Positions 38,261-51,475 of a stretch of DNA of 64,000 nucleotides are shown in pieces. The position numbers and the translations under genes were made by a program. The notes under the pieces were generated by a model. It was not told the DNA's origin. It saw nothing but the letters and a program-made list of their open reading frames with translations, and ran no database searches. Source of the DNA: Luscinia megarhynchos (lineage: Eukaryota > Chordata > Aves > Passeriformes > Turdidae). The stretch covers positions 24,706,330 to 24,770,329 of the forward strand of contig CM067566.1 in the NCBI GenBank assembly GCA_034336665.1, given 5' to 3'. The number at the start of each line of letters is the position of its first letter. Position 1 is the stretch's first letter.

Positions 38261-41076
38261 GCATAATGCATAGCATAGGTTAGCTCCAAAAGACAGATTC
38301 AAAAATCTTTAGAATTAGTATTAAAATCTCTACTGATCCAACACTTGTTTAAAGTGTTTACTCAGGATGCAGAGGCCTGAAGAGATCACAAGCTCTAGGA
38401 AAATGTATCTTGACCATGGGAGGACTACAGAATCTAAAACGTTGTGTAGATATTGCTAAATAGTAAAAGCCAAAATACAACAGCCTTCAAAAACAAACTC
38501 CAATGAATGTCATGCATAGACCTCGATTATAAAAGTGGAAGTTTATCAAATAGCAAGAGGAAAATGGACAATTAATAAAACAAATCTGATTCCTCTCATA
38601 GTATGTATTCTCTAAAGCTTTCAGACCAAACATACTCCTTTGATATGCTGCTACAGCATCACTGACAGAAAAAATACCCTCTACATCATGTCATATTGTA
38701 TCCAAACTTTATAGTCAAAGAACATCATTTACCAGAGGGAATTAATGTATTTGGAAAATGAGTAATGCAATGGAGATTGGAAATCACAGAAAGGATATTC
38801 TCTTATTAAGTGATCAAATTAGGAGCTAAGGACAGCCCTTGAAATGGAAGCAAAGTTTGGATTATTGGTTAAAAATCTCAAACAGTATTGATTCCAGGGA
38901 AAGTGCCTTCCTAATGAAATCAGCAGCTCACATAAAAGGAGCTTACAGGGTAAAATTTGGTATTATTTATTTTGCTGAGAAAGTTGTTCCCCAGAATAAA
39001 AACGGGTTTTTTTTTGAAACCTTAATCAAATTCTTTTCAAGTAAATAGTTTTACTTATTTTTACAAAGGTTTGATCTCTGTACTGAGTTCAGATGCTCAT
39101 AAAAGCTGTGTTCTTGAAGTGCAAGTCCAGTGAAACCAATTGCCCCTTTATGAAGGCCACAGTAGTTTTAGACTGTGATTTAAATTGCTAAGTAGTTTTC
39201 TGTCCATTTTTAAAAAGCACAGAGTAGTTTTTAAACTTCTATATCTTAGTAACATTTACCTTATTACCCTTTGGTGGCGTGCTTCATATTTTATTTTCTT
39301 TAAAGAGAAATCAGAAGGTCGGAGAGAAATATCCATTATTAACTATTAGGATCCTACTCTCTAGTGAAGTAATTTGCCTTTTCAGTAGGATGCCAATCCT
39401 TACCTCGGACTTTAAGGCAGTATGACTGGCTTTTACTAGCAGCATGGCAAGGACATCACCACCCAGCTCTAGGACAGCTCTAGCAGACATGGAGAGACCT
39501 CTAAACAACTGGCATGCAACAGTTCCATGGCTGGTACTCCCAAGCCTTGGGCTGAGTAAGCAGAAAGAAGCTGTGGGCACATGAGAGGTCATGGTCCATG
39601 GCTGAACCATAGCTGGATGTCTGCCCAGTGGCTGCAGGGACAAGAGGAGGGCATGGGAGATGGGGTTATTCTGCAGAGACAGACATGTGCTGGCTCTTTA
39701 AAACTAGAAAACTTCTAGTTTTACAGCTTCATGCAAGCATTTCTCATGCTCAGTTCCAGTGTGTGCAATAGCTACTGGCCACAGGCTGGAGAGCTTAGAT
39801 AGGTTACTGGAAAAAGGACTCTCTACCACTTGCTAGATCCTCCTTACACATCCTCACAGTTTGCTTCCATAGTAAATTCAGAAGAGGATTGAAAGGGAGA
39901 AGCAAAAGAGAAAAGACTGCAGCAGGGAGACAGACAAAAACAAAGACACCACTTACACCAGACATGGAAGCTGGAAAATGTTCCCCACTCAGCCACTCTT
40001 ATGATCTATCACACATTTCATTATATAAAGTCCTGGCCTGAGACATGGACTTCCCTGCCACAGCCCCAGGTAATGACAGCCCTAAGCTGGTTAGACCATT
40101 ATGCTAGAATGAATGTCCTTTTGTCACAGATCTGCATCTTTTTCCACAGTATCTAAGTAATACTGGTTTTTCTTGGTTGGCTTCCTCTCACTGAAAGTCA
40201 TTGTTCTCCACCCCCACATGATGACATACATCTAAACCACAAGATCCTTAATAATAATTGAGAATTACTGCACTGCCATGTAAGTTCAATACTGTCAGTA
40301 ATTTTGTGGGGAGGAAGTAAAGGAGGTAAACTCAAAACTACCTGAGGGCAAGTCCCCATCCTAGTCCTGATCAGAAGCCATTCCAAAAGGCAATTCTAAA
40401 GCCTCCACCATTTTATACAACACACAATCTAAGAGCACTAAGAAAATTTTACATCCTCAGCTTCCTCATAAGTGCTGTTTAATTCAGTGTTGGTACTAAA
40501 CAGATAGGTCAGATCTCAACAGGTGTACCACAAACTAGGAGAGATGCATTTCTTAACTTCTAAGAAATCAGTCATAAACACACACACACTGAAAAGGACA
40601 GAAGACTAAAAACAAAAAGGAGGAAAAAAGAGTTAATTTCAAATTTTGCTTTCTACAAATTTGAAGAAAAACCAAACAAACAATAGATCATTTCACTGAA
40701 AATAGTTTTGTTCACAGCTGCTGTGTCAATTGTTATTTTTCTTAGGCTCTGAAGAGTAGCTCCAGGAAATCAAACTGGGCCAGAGATAAATCAGGTATAT
40801 ACAAAGATTGTGGAAATGTTCAATGCAAACTAAAACAAGGACCCAGATACAATGTACTCAATGTGACCTCACAGTTTTAAAAGGAAAACTGCATTTTTAA
40901 AATTACAACAATTTCAAACACAGAGACTAAATGTAGCTCTGAAATAACTACAATCCAACAGCATAAGAATACACAGTAAAAATAAAGAAACTTATTTGAA
41001 AGGGATAAGAGTTATTTCACAGTATTAACTCATGGCAACATGCAGATTATGTTTCCTGTCAATAATCAGAACTTAC

Positions 41077-41144
41077 CATATTGATTGGGTCGACTGGACC
41101 AATGCTGTTAACATAGACATCTGTTTCAATGACTGTAGTTCTCA
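41077..41144 (-). CDS. GABRG1: GABRG1 exon 3: first beta strand of the ligand-binding domain
   Basis: Exon of 68 nt, the standard size for this exon in GABA-A subunit genes. It completes Val50 and encodes residues 51-72, RTTVIETDVYVNSIGPVDPINM. The VYVNSIGPV motif is a core strand of the Cys-loop extracellular domain. The acceptor is tgttttgtttag|TG and the donor is ATG|gtaagt, both strong. Human gamma-1 as I recall it has Pro at the second residue where this sequence has Thr. It lies between the 7.6-kb intron 2 and the 15.6-kb intron 3, and it is too short to be noticed by ORF length alone. Confidence 0.95.
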
Positions 41145-42667
41145 CTAAACAAAACAGTAACCAAAATAATTACATATTTAATTAACTCTGGCCATTGTTA
41201 GTGCAATTTAATTTATTTAACTAAAAGAACAGCACATCTGATATTCTTTTATTAGATTCAGAATAATTAAATTTCTGGTTTATTCACTTTGTGAAGGATC
41301 ATATATGACTTGGCTCTCTTATTTCATGCGACTTTTTAAAATTATCAATTTGAACTTTTTAGTTCATAATGCAATCTCCACCTGTGCTTTTTGATCAAAT
41401 ATAAGATGGATTTAAAAGGTAAAGGAAAGGAAAAAATGAAGCAAAAAACTGTAAAATTGTCTTCCAACATAAAAATACAATCCTAAACAGAAAACAAATT
41501 TAGAACATTTTTTTCATACAAAAAACCATGAGGTCTGGGTCAAATGGGTTAATCAGCTGCAAGAAATCAATCTGAAGTGCCTTCTAGCAATTTCCACTGA
41601 GAATGTGTAACATACAAAATAACTTTTCACCACAGGTTTCTTGAATCCATGAAGCTATACCACACCTAGGAATTATGAACATTCTTTTATCAGCTTGATT
41701 AATAGACTGCTTAAAACACCAAATTGAAAGCTCCTCAATGACAGTAATTTAAAAGTTAAACATTACCAAACTTACTTTTCTTTAAAAGCAGGGAAAACAC
41801 TGCCACTGTACAGAAAAAAGACCAAAAACTTTAAAAATATATTCCATTACAGAACATACTGTCTAATTTGTGCATTTACTGAAGGACACAAAGAGTGTCC
41901 ATGAAAGGCACACCTGAAGTACAGAAAGCTAATTTTTTTCTCCTAACTGGTTTATACAGAAAAAAAAAAGGCACAAATGAAAGAGGAGAGGAAGCATTTT
42001 AATTTCATCATATTACCAACCATTTTCTTCTAGTTTGTGCTGGAGAACCAGAATGTGGACAGAAGAGGATATATGTCCTTGTACCCAATGGAATGAAGAG
42101 AGATAATAATAATGATAGGGCTCTGATGGTACTTTTATGATATGACACAATAAAATAAGCATCTCTTCAATCTACAGATAAAAAAAAGTGGGAAGGTACA
42201 AACAAAAAGGCATTTTGATTTCATAGGAGAGGGACCCTAGGTCATCAGATTTAATTTTTTTTTGTACAGCAAAACTTCAGAAATTGCCCAAGTGTTTAAC
42301 AACAAACCTAAAATCTTAAGGTAGAAGATTTTTCAAATTTCTGAAAATTTGAACAGGTGTGCAGAAAGAACTGACATCTTTGCCAGCTACAATGACAGGA
42401 AAGATGCATTTCCTAAATATCCCAAGATAGCTTTTCCCTGTCAAGCTAATTTGGGAGGAAATTCACCCTGATTCCTGATCTGGTTAAAGGTGTGAACCTA
42501 AGCCTGACAGGAAGACACACTAGTGAGGCTGCACAAAGGGTTTTCTGTATGACCACAGAGCACAGAGTCACTTGGTCACCATCCTGTCCCCAGCATGCTT
42601 CTCAGAAAATTTAAACAGATTCTGGAAACCAATTTATTCCCTGGGGAGAAGAAATAAGTACTTCCTG

Positions 42668-42717
42668 CAATGATCCTTATGGATCCCTTCCAACTCAAAA
42701 TATTCTGCAATTCTGTT
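42668..42717 (+). mobile_element. CR1 3'-terminal fragment (about 50 bp)
   Basis: Reads GATCCTTATGGATCCCTTCC, then AACTCAAAATATTCTGCAATTCTG. This is the last part of a CR1 3' UTR with its ATTCTG-type terminal repeat. Earlier bases are too diverged to assign. Confidence 0.75.
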
Positions 42718-45042
42718 ATCCTTTGAGTCTGAGCTGCAAATGTTTCCAATTTCTGCAGAGTTCACAAAGGAAGGGAGACAGCACAAGAGCTCATACACAG
42801 ACTGAAATATCAGAGTAAGAAAAAAAGTGTATAATGTGTGTATATAGTTATATGTATAATGTAAGCTTTTAATATACATCATATTCTGCAAACAGATATC
42901 CTCTTCCTTTAATTTGCAATCCTATTTATTTTTATAACATCAGCCCCACTGTTAAACCAGAATACAAGTAGATGGATTGAAGTACACCTTGTCTTATTCC
43001 TCAAGTAATGTTAAATACTTCATTAAGAAGAATCTCTCAACTTGAAATACAACTCACAGGATTCTTCCCCCTCCACCTCCTTTTCCCCCTCTCAATTCCA
43101 GTTATACTGAAGGAGCAAAATACTCTGCAGATGCAGCCACTCCCTTTCCAACAGTCTTTGTATCATCTGCCAGCATTACTACAGAAATGAATTGCTAAAA
43201 TAATTCTAAATGTCATTATTCTTGATCAAAATTTTCTTATGAGAGCACACTATAGATATCCGAGCCACTGACATCCCTTATTAACAACTAAATTTCGAGC
43301 TGTCAGTGACACCATTTTTAATGGGGGCTGTGTCAATTTTAAAAAATTCCAGTTTGCATCATGCACTACTTTTCTGCCACAAGGTCTTTCCTGTAGTGAG
43401 CCACTTAGTTCATTTTTCCATACTGCTTTTCCATGCTGCTCTGAGTTAGATTATTAGGGGTATTAAGAGACAGTGAACAGTTTGAAAATCTGCCTCTGTT
43501 GAAATTTTTTAAATTGACATACACAGTCCAGAGTAAGAGACCCAATTCAAGAGGACTGGAAGAAGCCATTTTGTTGCCTTAGTTCTTCTGTATGGTACAG
43601 AGAAATGTACTTCTGAATTAGAAGGATTAATTTATACTACTTGTGTTCCTGAAGTAGAAGTGACAAGAGGTCATGAAAATGACAAAGCTGCAGGAAAATA
43701 CCTTCTTGATACTTTGAGAAGTACAAATTGTGAAGATTTTCCTACCCTGACTGCTTCTTATTTTACTTTAAAACTTGGCATGAGCCTTGTAAACACCACA
43801 ATTAGGAAGAAGGCTATTTAACACATCCTGCATGAAGTGCAGAACATCAGTGTTCTAAATAAGGGGAGAAAGGGCTTGAGCACTTTAAATATTTACACTG
43901 AAAGGCAATAAGATGCAGGCTAGAGTAAAGCAAGAAGGTGAGAGGGCAACAGAGTGCACATTCAAGAGGGAAAGGGTAGTCAGAGAAGAAAGAGCAACAA
44001 GAAGCAGCTGACCACAAGGCCACAGGGAACCTGTTTGGTAAACCCAATCTAGAGAGACATACTCACTTTCTGATTTCCTACTTTGACATTTTTTCACTAG
44101 ACCCAACTTCCGGTTTAAAAATTTTGAAAAATGTTTATTCCTGATAAGGCAAGTCATTGTAATAACAAACCTATCCTTAGTCATTGACAAATTATTTTAC
44201 TAGTTTCCCCTGACATTCAAAGGCCTGGTTTTTAGCCTCCATTTTTGCAGGCTCAGTTTCACCTTTTAATATATGATATATCTCTTCTTGCTAAACTTAA
44301 GAGCTCTTCTTATCAGCTATTCTCATTCCATAAACACCTAGCTCCTGACAGAAATAATTATCATTCTTGTAAATGTCCAGAACATTGCACTTTTATGGCT
44401 TAATACTGCTATTTTCATTCCTCCAATCCATTACTTCAGTACATTAACCAAAAGCATGGTAGTCTTTGAACTCACTAACCAGCCCCCATAGTTTACCACA
44501 ATTCCCTCATTTTCTAATGAAGATCTAAGTCACATCACCTTCGTTTTTAATTAGTACTTATTATGCTATTTAACTTTAACTAAGACCACTTTTGTAACTT
44601 CACCCAGGCTTATTTTCTTTGAGCATGTTTTCTATAACTGCTCATTACTTGCCTAAAGAAGCATCCCTATAGTGATGAAGCAGTTATTCAGCAAAAAAAT
44701 AGGTGACTACCATATTCAGGAATAACAGAGTCCTTCAGGTTGCAATAGCTTTTAATGGAATAATGCAATTCTCACAATCACCTATCTAAGATTATTACTT
44801 GCATGACTACTTATATTGAAAATTCAGCCTAGTGTTTACATCAGGCTTCCAGGTCAACCTCTGAAGAATTTTTTCAAAGTGATTTTGATGAAAGCAAAGC
44901 CCTGTTCTCCAAATTTTTTATCCTTCTGTTTTAGAGAAATCCACACACATCCAGTGCTTCAGTATTCCCTGAATATGCTCTTCTACATCTTGGTCTTGTA
45001 TTTTGATTTTCTTTAATTCTTGGAAGATATCCTTAAACTCAA

Positions 45043-45050
45043 ACTCTCTA

Positions 45051-45089
<39 letters not shown>

Positions 45090-45090
45090 A
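45043..45090 (+). repeat. (TC)n microsatellite
   Basis: About 48 bp of TC dinucleotides with interruptions (TCTCTA, CTTTC). In transcript sense it is GAGA. The RERERE frame on the minus strand is an artefact. Confidence 0.9.
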
Positions 45091-48000
45091 CCTTTCCTTG
45101 ATATTCTCCTACTTGTTTTGCTGCCTGGAATAAAACTCAAAACCTTTCCAAACAGTGTTAAAATGATTATGTAAAAGCAAGTCTTTAATGGAAATCTTTC
45201 ACAGTGGCACAATATGGCAATTTGCACAGTATTACAGTGATACAATATATTACAATTTTTATAAGGCTATTTAACTAGTATATCTAACAAATATTGTCCA
45301 GTTAGAAGAACAGTTGGTTAGGTAATTACCCCCAGGTTCTGACCCATTGGAACCTCCCCCAAATCTTTTAGCCCTCCACCTTATTGTGTCTACAGTGTAT
45401 GGTGCAAAACAAAGTGTTCTTGCTAGACTAATAAATTTCAAGAATGTATTACTAAGAATTTGTTAAACTATGGGAGAGGTCAGGAAAAGTACTGGAAGTT
45501 ATAACTATGTATTAACAGTCTGCAAAGTTACAACTATATGTAAAATATATAAAAATCTAAAAATCTTAAGGCATCAGTTTGAGTTTATTACTGTTCTGCC
45601 CATATCATACTTTCATTGCTGCTACACTAAGAGCACCTGTTCAACAGAATACTTTCTCACAAACCTTTATTTTTTGAGAATTAGCACTTCTATTTGAAAG
45701 CCCTGTATTTTCCATGTATTCTTTATATCTCTTAGAACATGACTGTTCACATTAGTGCACTTAAAAGATGTCATTATTTACCCATGCCCTGCTTATAGGA
45801 CAATAACAACTATCCAAAAACATCCATGAGCAATTATCCTTAAATTCCCACCATTTTTAAAATTTCAATGAATGACAATTTGCCTTTCTCTGTTAACTGA
45901 AAACACACACTAAAGTTATAGATATCTGATGGCTGTTTCCTATTTTTAATTAAATTTTCAGATAGTGCAGTTGTGTTTTACCCATACACACATCACTGCT
46001 GGAAAAAATTATCTGTACATTGATAGGATAATATTAATATATCTGTGTCCCTAAGATGAGAGAGGTGAAAAATCAGCAGCCAGAATTCCTTCCTTTAAAA
46101 TGAAAGTTCAAAAATAAAAGCTACTTTGATGCAGGACTAGAACTAGAACAGTGTGGTTATAAAATCATGCTGCCAAAAGGTAATGTTACAGTGAGAAGAA
46201 TACTGCTGTATTAGTACATCAACACTCCGAGGTTGTATCTGTAATTAAAGGTATTTATACCACAGATAGGAGACTTTATCTGATAGCTACTATTACTTCA
46301 TACTGAGTACAAGAATTCTAGGACATTTATATCCCAAACCTACTCAAGCCTACTATATAAATTGAGTTAGACTAGTAGTATTATTAAAAATAGCAAAGGG
46401 TAGAAGTTAAGTAATTACTAAAACTCGTGGTTATTTGAATGAGACAAACAGAAAATGACAGAGTGTTTTTCCCCCTATTAAATTTCAGTATTGCCTCCAA
46501 AACTTCAATTTTCATTTGGCTCTCCTTTAGCATCTCCCTCAACTAACTGCATGTTTAACAATGAAACTCCTATCTCGCTCTGAGATGCTGAAATTCTGTG
46601 TCAACACCAGGAAGAAAACAAAATTCTGCTCTGGGATTCGAACCCAAAAAGTCTAAGTTCTAAACAAAAAATGTTGCAATTGTAAATGAGCTTTGTAATT
46701 CAATCATAAGAATGTTCTGTGGGATACTAATGGTTTGAAAGATAATGAAAAATCCAGTTCAATAACCTTGTTGTACAAAACTGACATGCACTGAAGGAAG
46801 GAATCTTACACGAGATTTTATCTACCTATTTGAAGCGAATTAAGATGAATAAACTATAGCCTGATTTTGCTTTTCTCTCTATCAAATATCTCCTGCAGTT
46901 CCCAAATAACTGGACAGAATGCAGCGCCCTTCACCTGAAGTCAGAAATTTCATCTTATGCAGTCCAAAATTTCTTCCTTGTGGCAGAATCATACTTAACA
47001 TTTCTTGTCCTCAAAACAAGGTGAATATTCCCAAATGTTTCCCTTTTTTTGTTACTCTGGCTGATTATTCATGAACTTTATGTTCTAGTATAGTGGATGG
47101 AAGCAGGCCCCAGACAGCAAAGGTCAGATTGGTACAGAACTTTGGAGAAGAGAAAGGGTACATTTATGTGACAGAAGCTAGAACTAAGTGTCTTCTTTTG
47201 GGAGCTGATATTTTGAATCTGTACATTGAGTTACTCACAAAAAGACTGAGTTTTGTCCTATCACGACTCAGAATATAACCCGAAAAATAAAGGCAAGAAT
47301 TATATCAAAATTTTTCCATGACTATTTAAATGCATTCAAAGTGTCAGAATAAATTCTTCCTCTGTATTTGCTCCATTTACTCATAAGTTTTATGGGGAAA
47401 GAAGAGAACAAGAATTATCTTTTCTTACATCCCCACCTACAAGCTAATCATTAGAAGAAATCCTAGAAGAGACTGTTTATTTCCTCATAATCATCTTTTC
47501 TGTCTGTTACATCAAATGGGAAAAAACCAACAGTAAGCTATACATTTGTCATACATTGAGAATATAAAGAAAAATATGTTGGAGGACTTTTTGTGTTGTC
47601 TAAATGTTTGTAGTAATTCAATTAAATGAACATGAAGAAAAAGACTTAAACCAAACTTTATGAGATTCACATGTGATTATATTATGACAGGGAGAGAATT
47701 ATTGCCTTTCAACATCTCCAAGATAACAGTCACCAATAAAACAGAACACAGAAGTTTGGGAAAGAAAGCAATTTGTCAGAAGCTTTCAAAGGAAAATGCA
47801 CAGTTTGAGATTGCATCTTTTTCTTCCCCTACATAAATGAGACAGGTCTAGATTGTTGAGCTGTTTAATGTATAAGCAGCTTACAGACTCACACGGCATT
47901 CCTTTGGTACGGAGTGCCAGGTACATCACAAATACTTGTGTCCTCCACCTCTTCCTTCACATTTCAGGAAACAAACTCAGAGAAAATACATTGTTTTTCT

Positions 48001-48729
48001 TATTTGATCCTGCATGCAAGGGGTAGACAGGAGCTGGCAAGGTTTCATGTACTACACGTTTTCAAAACAAGGTTCTTCCAAATATTTACGCTTGGTAGCT
48101 ATATGCAAATTGATGCTTTGACTATTGATAGACAAAATTGCCTTCCTACTAGCTGCAAAGTTTGATCTATAGCAATGCAGTTTTTCTTCCTATATTCCAA
48201 TAAAAACATGGCTCCTAAGTTATATTTTCAGACTCTTGAAATTTTTTTCAAAATCTTGGTTAAGGGAAGAAGACAATTAAGTTGAGTTATATTTGCTCAA
48301 AACAGACACAACACATTACCTACAGTAAGAATAAAATGTCTAGGGATAATTATTTAATGAAGTCCTAAAGACTTAAGATCAATTTTTGAAATGACCGTGG
48401 CTGGTTTATATCTACAATTCTTGCTGACAGAAGATCTTTGTTAAACAAAGTAAATTATAATTGCTTTTTATTGATTTATTACAGATTGCTCACTGCCCCC
48501 CAAAACCAGTACTTTCCATTAAAAAAATATATAAATAGAATATGAAGTCTAATAGTGCGTAGAATTTTTTTACTAGTTCCAGAAAATGGCTGCATTTTAT
48601 TACTCTTATATTTATCTTGCTATATTGAGTTTTACATATTGCAATAATCTTAGTTTTTCCATCTTTGACAAAATGCACACCCTTTCTAGTTCACATTTTC
48701 TATTACATTTAATCATTTTATAAGCTTAC

Positions 48730-48878
48730 CCCCAATATCTGGCCGAAGCTTATTGTCATATCCTTGAAGTAAGGAGTCCAGTATGTGAGTTACATCACCA
48801 CCATGAATCTTTGGTGCAAGGACCCATGTTTTATTCACCATTAGATCTTCATCGTCCTCATCATCTGCTTTATCAGCT
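48730..48878 (-). CDS. GABRG1: GABRG1 exon 2: start of the mature extracellular domain
   Basis: Encodes residues 1-49 and the first base of Val50: [12 protein letters not shown], then [12 protein letters not shown], and ending [10 protein letters not shown]. The acidic stretch and the N-glycosylation sequon at Asn15 (NKT) begin the mature extracellular domain, and [14 protein letters not shown] is the conserved first-helix region of GABA-A subunits. The donor is GGGG|gtaagc at 48729. The acceptor is ambiguous by two bases because the transcript reads ...catagAGCTGAT. The TAG acceptor gives a start at 48878, and the overlapping GAG acceptor gives 48876, which would make the Ala codon G|CT. Exon 1 is needed to decide. 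An in-frame opening runs upstream into the intron but has no ATG. Confidence 0.93.
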
Positions 48879-50646
48879 CTATGTTGTGTGATTAAAAAAA
48901 TAAATAAACAACAAGACTGGGAAAAACACAAGACACAGTGAAACTGAATACACAAGAGTTGGAGAAGAAAGAGATAAGATATTGAACACTATTTAGAATA
49001 GTTTGTGAAAACACAAATGCATTCTGGTGCCAAAAGAAAGAAGCAGGCCCTTATTTACAATACATACGTATTTACCAACATTTTGTTTTATGGTGATGTG
49101 GGAGTGTGAGTGGTAATAAAGGCATTTACACATCACCCATATAGAAAACTCAAGCCATGAGTCAAACCCATAAAAGCAACAGCAGCCACCATCTTACTGT
49201 CAGCCTTTTCCTGTTTTAAAACAAATGTGTAATTCCAAAGCTTTTCCCTACATGCATTTCTTTTGCAAGTGATGCTGCTAAGATTTCTAAGAGATGCCTA
49301 ATCTTCAGAATAGCATAACTATTGTATGCTACTTAAAAGAGCATCAACAGAATCTCCTTCCTAGTAGCCTCTGTTGTATGATGTGAAAAAAATTACGACT
49401 TGCATACTTAATTAAACTTCATTCACATTTTCAGCAAGCAAATATTACATCCATGTGCTACAACTAAGCACTTGCAGAAGCAGAAGCTGCAGACATATGT
49501 CAATTATGTATCTGGATGTGTACATGGTATAGCTAACTGAAAGGAATGGTACACCACTTTCAGACCTTTTGTCAGCTAACTATTTTATCAAGATGAAATC
49601 ATTGTACAAGGAAAATAATTACACATTCATTTATTACCTTTTAATTACCTTTTAATTAGATAAGCAGCAATAGATAGCTAATCCCTAGATCATTTTTAAA
49701 AATTGCAATACCTTCATTACATCTGCAAATTCACTCAGATATCTCCAAAAGGTCAAAGAATGCCTGAAAGTAGTTCTCTTTTCATTTCAATCAAATGAGT
49801 ATGGACCTCAGAATTACTCATGCAGTTTATTTCAAGGCAGTGCTACAGGCTTGAGGTCAAGCAAAGTGCATGAGACTGACACACAACCCACCTTCACAGA
49901 TGGGCACTGGCTAGCAATCACAGAAAATATGCAGCCCCTATAAATCAGATCCAATGTTGACACAAGTACAATATTCCAGTAAAAGAAAAGAATTAAATTA
50001 CTATCCTTGTGCCAATTCACATTGTACACCAAAAATTAAAAAATGCTACTGCTTTATTAAGGGCTTCTAAATTAACCCTCAAAACAAATAGTGGAAATTT
50101 TCAGCAAATTTACTACAGGAAAGAAGAACCACCTTCCATGTGCTATGTTCCATGTGAAGAAAGGACAGGAAAAGTCAGGAAAGGATAGAGTAAGAGAAGG
50201 CATGCCTGTCTTTTATTGCAGTCCTTTGTGGGAATGCCTCAAACCAGCCTGTAACAGCAAGGCCTTGCATCACCTCTTGGATAACACTAGCAAGTCTCAC
50301 TGAAAATCAAAACTGTCATGGCTGTGGAAACTCTCAGGGGTTTTGGCATGCCTGCTTCATTTGGGAGGTATGACAGAAACCTTGCCACAGCTCAGTAGGT
50401 TCCCAGAGGATGAACAAAAGGCACTGTTTGGATATCAGAGCTTTCATACCCAGCTTGCTGCAAACAAGTTGAAAGAATCTATTATAGCAGAAAGTAATAG
50501 TCTAAATACAAGGCTCACTGACAGCTTCCCTGCAACAGCCTGAATAGTGCTTTCATTCTTTTATATTGAAATGAACCATAAAATACCTAATCTTTACTGC
50601 ACTACATAGACACTTGAGAAATGTCAGATATTAAATATTTAACATT

Positions 50647-50674
50647 TCCCATTAGCAGGATCCCGCTAATGGGA
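50647..50674. repeat. Perfect 10-bp inverted repeat
   Basis: TCCCATTAGC and GCTAATGGGA flank an 8-nt loop (AGGATCCC). It is a small stable hairpin candidate in intron 1, with no associated element. Confidence 0.85.
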
Positions 50675-51288
50675 GCACTAAAACTGCAAAGCCAAGTTTT
50701 GTAAATGTACACTCTTCTTCCCTCAGAGATACCTATTGCCATCTCTTTCACGTTTTGTTGCCACACAGGTATTTTTTGGGTTTTTTTAATATATCTATTT
50801 ATGGTCTTCTTGCACCTTTTGGCATCTAATTTCTTTATAAATTAGCTGACAGTTGCTCAGAGTGCAGAGGCAATCTCAGCCTTTTCCCGGAGGCATTAAG
50901 ATGATAAGGAGTTAAAAGTTAATTTATAAGTAGCTCTCTAAGGAAAGAGACATAACCATCACAAAACTGACCTTCTAATTTTTGTCTTCCATCCCATAAA
51001 ACTTAGAAAGAATAGGAAATTGACAGAGTTCCTTGCAGATACAGGGTGCCTGATTCTCTGGATCAGCCCAGTTATTTGCAGAGAATTTGAAGTGATTATG
51101 GCACTTTTTTGTTCTGCTTTAATGTTTTTTTCCACAATGCTATTGGAAACAGCAGAGATTTAGCCAAAATGGAAAGTACAAGAGGTCATGCCATGACCAC
51201 CTAAACCAAATAGAAGTTACAGCCACAACACCTCAACTCGCAGTCACTTGAATATCCTAATATTTCTAAGAGTCCTTAATTTCATTTC

Positions 51289-51475
51289 ACAGGACAATCA
51301 TGTCAGAAAGAGGTCATGAGAGGTCTCTCCAGTCCAGCCTCCTGCTCAAAGCAGGGCTTGCTCTGAGGGCACAGCAGGCTGTTCATGGCTTGATCAGGTT
51401 GGTTATTGCAGACATCCAAAAATGGAAGCAAAACCTCTCTGAGCAACCTGTTCTCCACTTGGCTCTTTTCTACTA
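51289..51475 (-). mobile_element. CR1 LINE 3' fragment (intron 1)
   Basis: Antisense CR1 read on +: CACAGGACAATCATG, GGTCTCTCCAGTCCAGCCTC, CTGCTCAAAGCAGGGC and AACCTCTCTGAGCAACCTG match the CR1 3' UTR order. Both ends are degraded and it has no coding part. Confidence 0.8.

Larger units (their letters stand above)
25506..41076 (-). other. GABRG1 intron 3
   Basis: 15.6 kb, the largest complete intron in the window, with donor ATG|gtaagt and acceptor ctctgcttttag. It holds the 7-bp TAATCC satellite (27819-27895), an A/C-rich patch (about 30960-31095), a decayed LINE-like relic (about 32480-32850), a TAG-repeat palindrome (33624-33653), a 173-codon open frame without ATG start (33692-34213, minus) and a 1.2-kb CR1 (37041-38260). 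A GC-richer block at about 39400-39700 is unexplained. The rest is AT-rich with no gene seen. Confidence 0.85.
41145..48729 (-). other. GABRG1 intron 2
   Basis: 7,585 nt with donor GGGG|gtaagc and acceptor tgttttgtttag. It holds a short CR1 3' end (42668-42717) and a (TC)n repeat (45043-45090). The rest is AT-rich unique sequence with no gene or RNA seen. Confidence 0.9.

Noticed and set aside
45048..45245. Frame ending in an RE-repeat
   Set aside because: Translation of the (TC)n microsatellite.
48879..48955. In-frame upstream extension of exon 2 with a hydrophobic, signal-like stretch
   Set aside because: The frame opens with TTG, with no ATG, and overlaps the polypyrimidine tract of a good acceptor. 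The hydrophobic residues are what a T-rich tract encodes.
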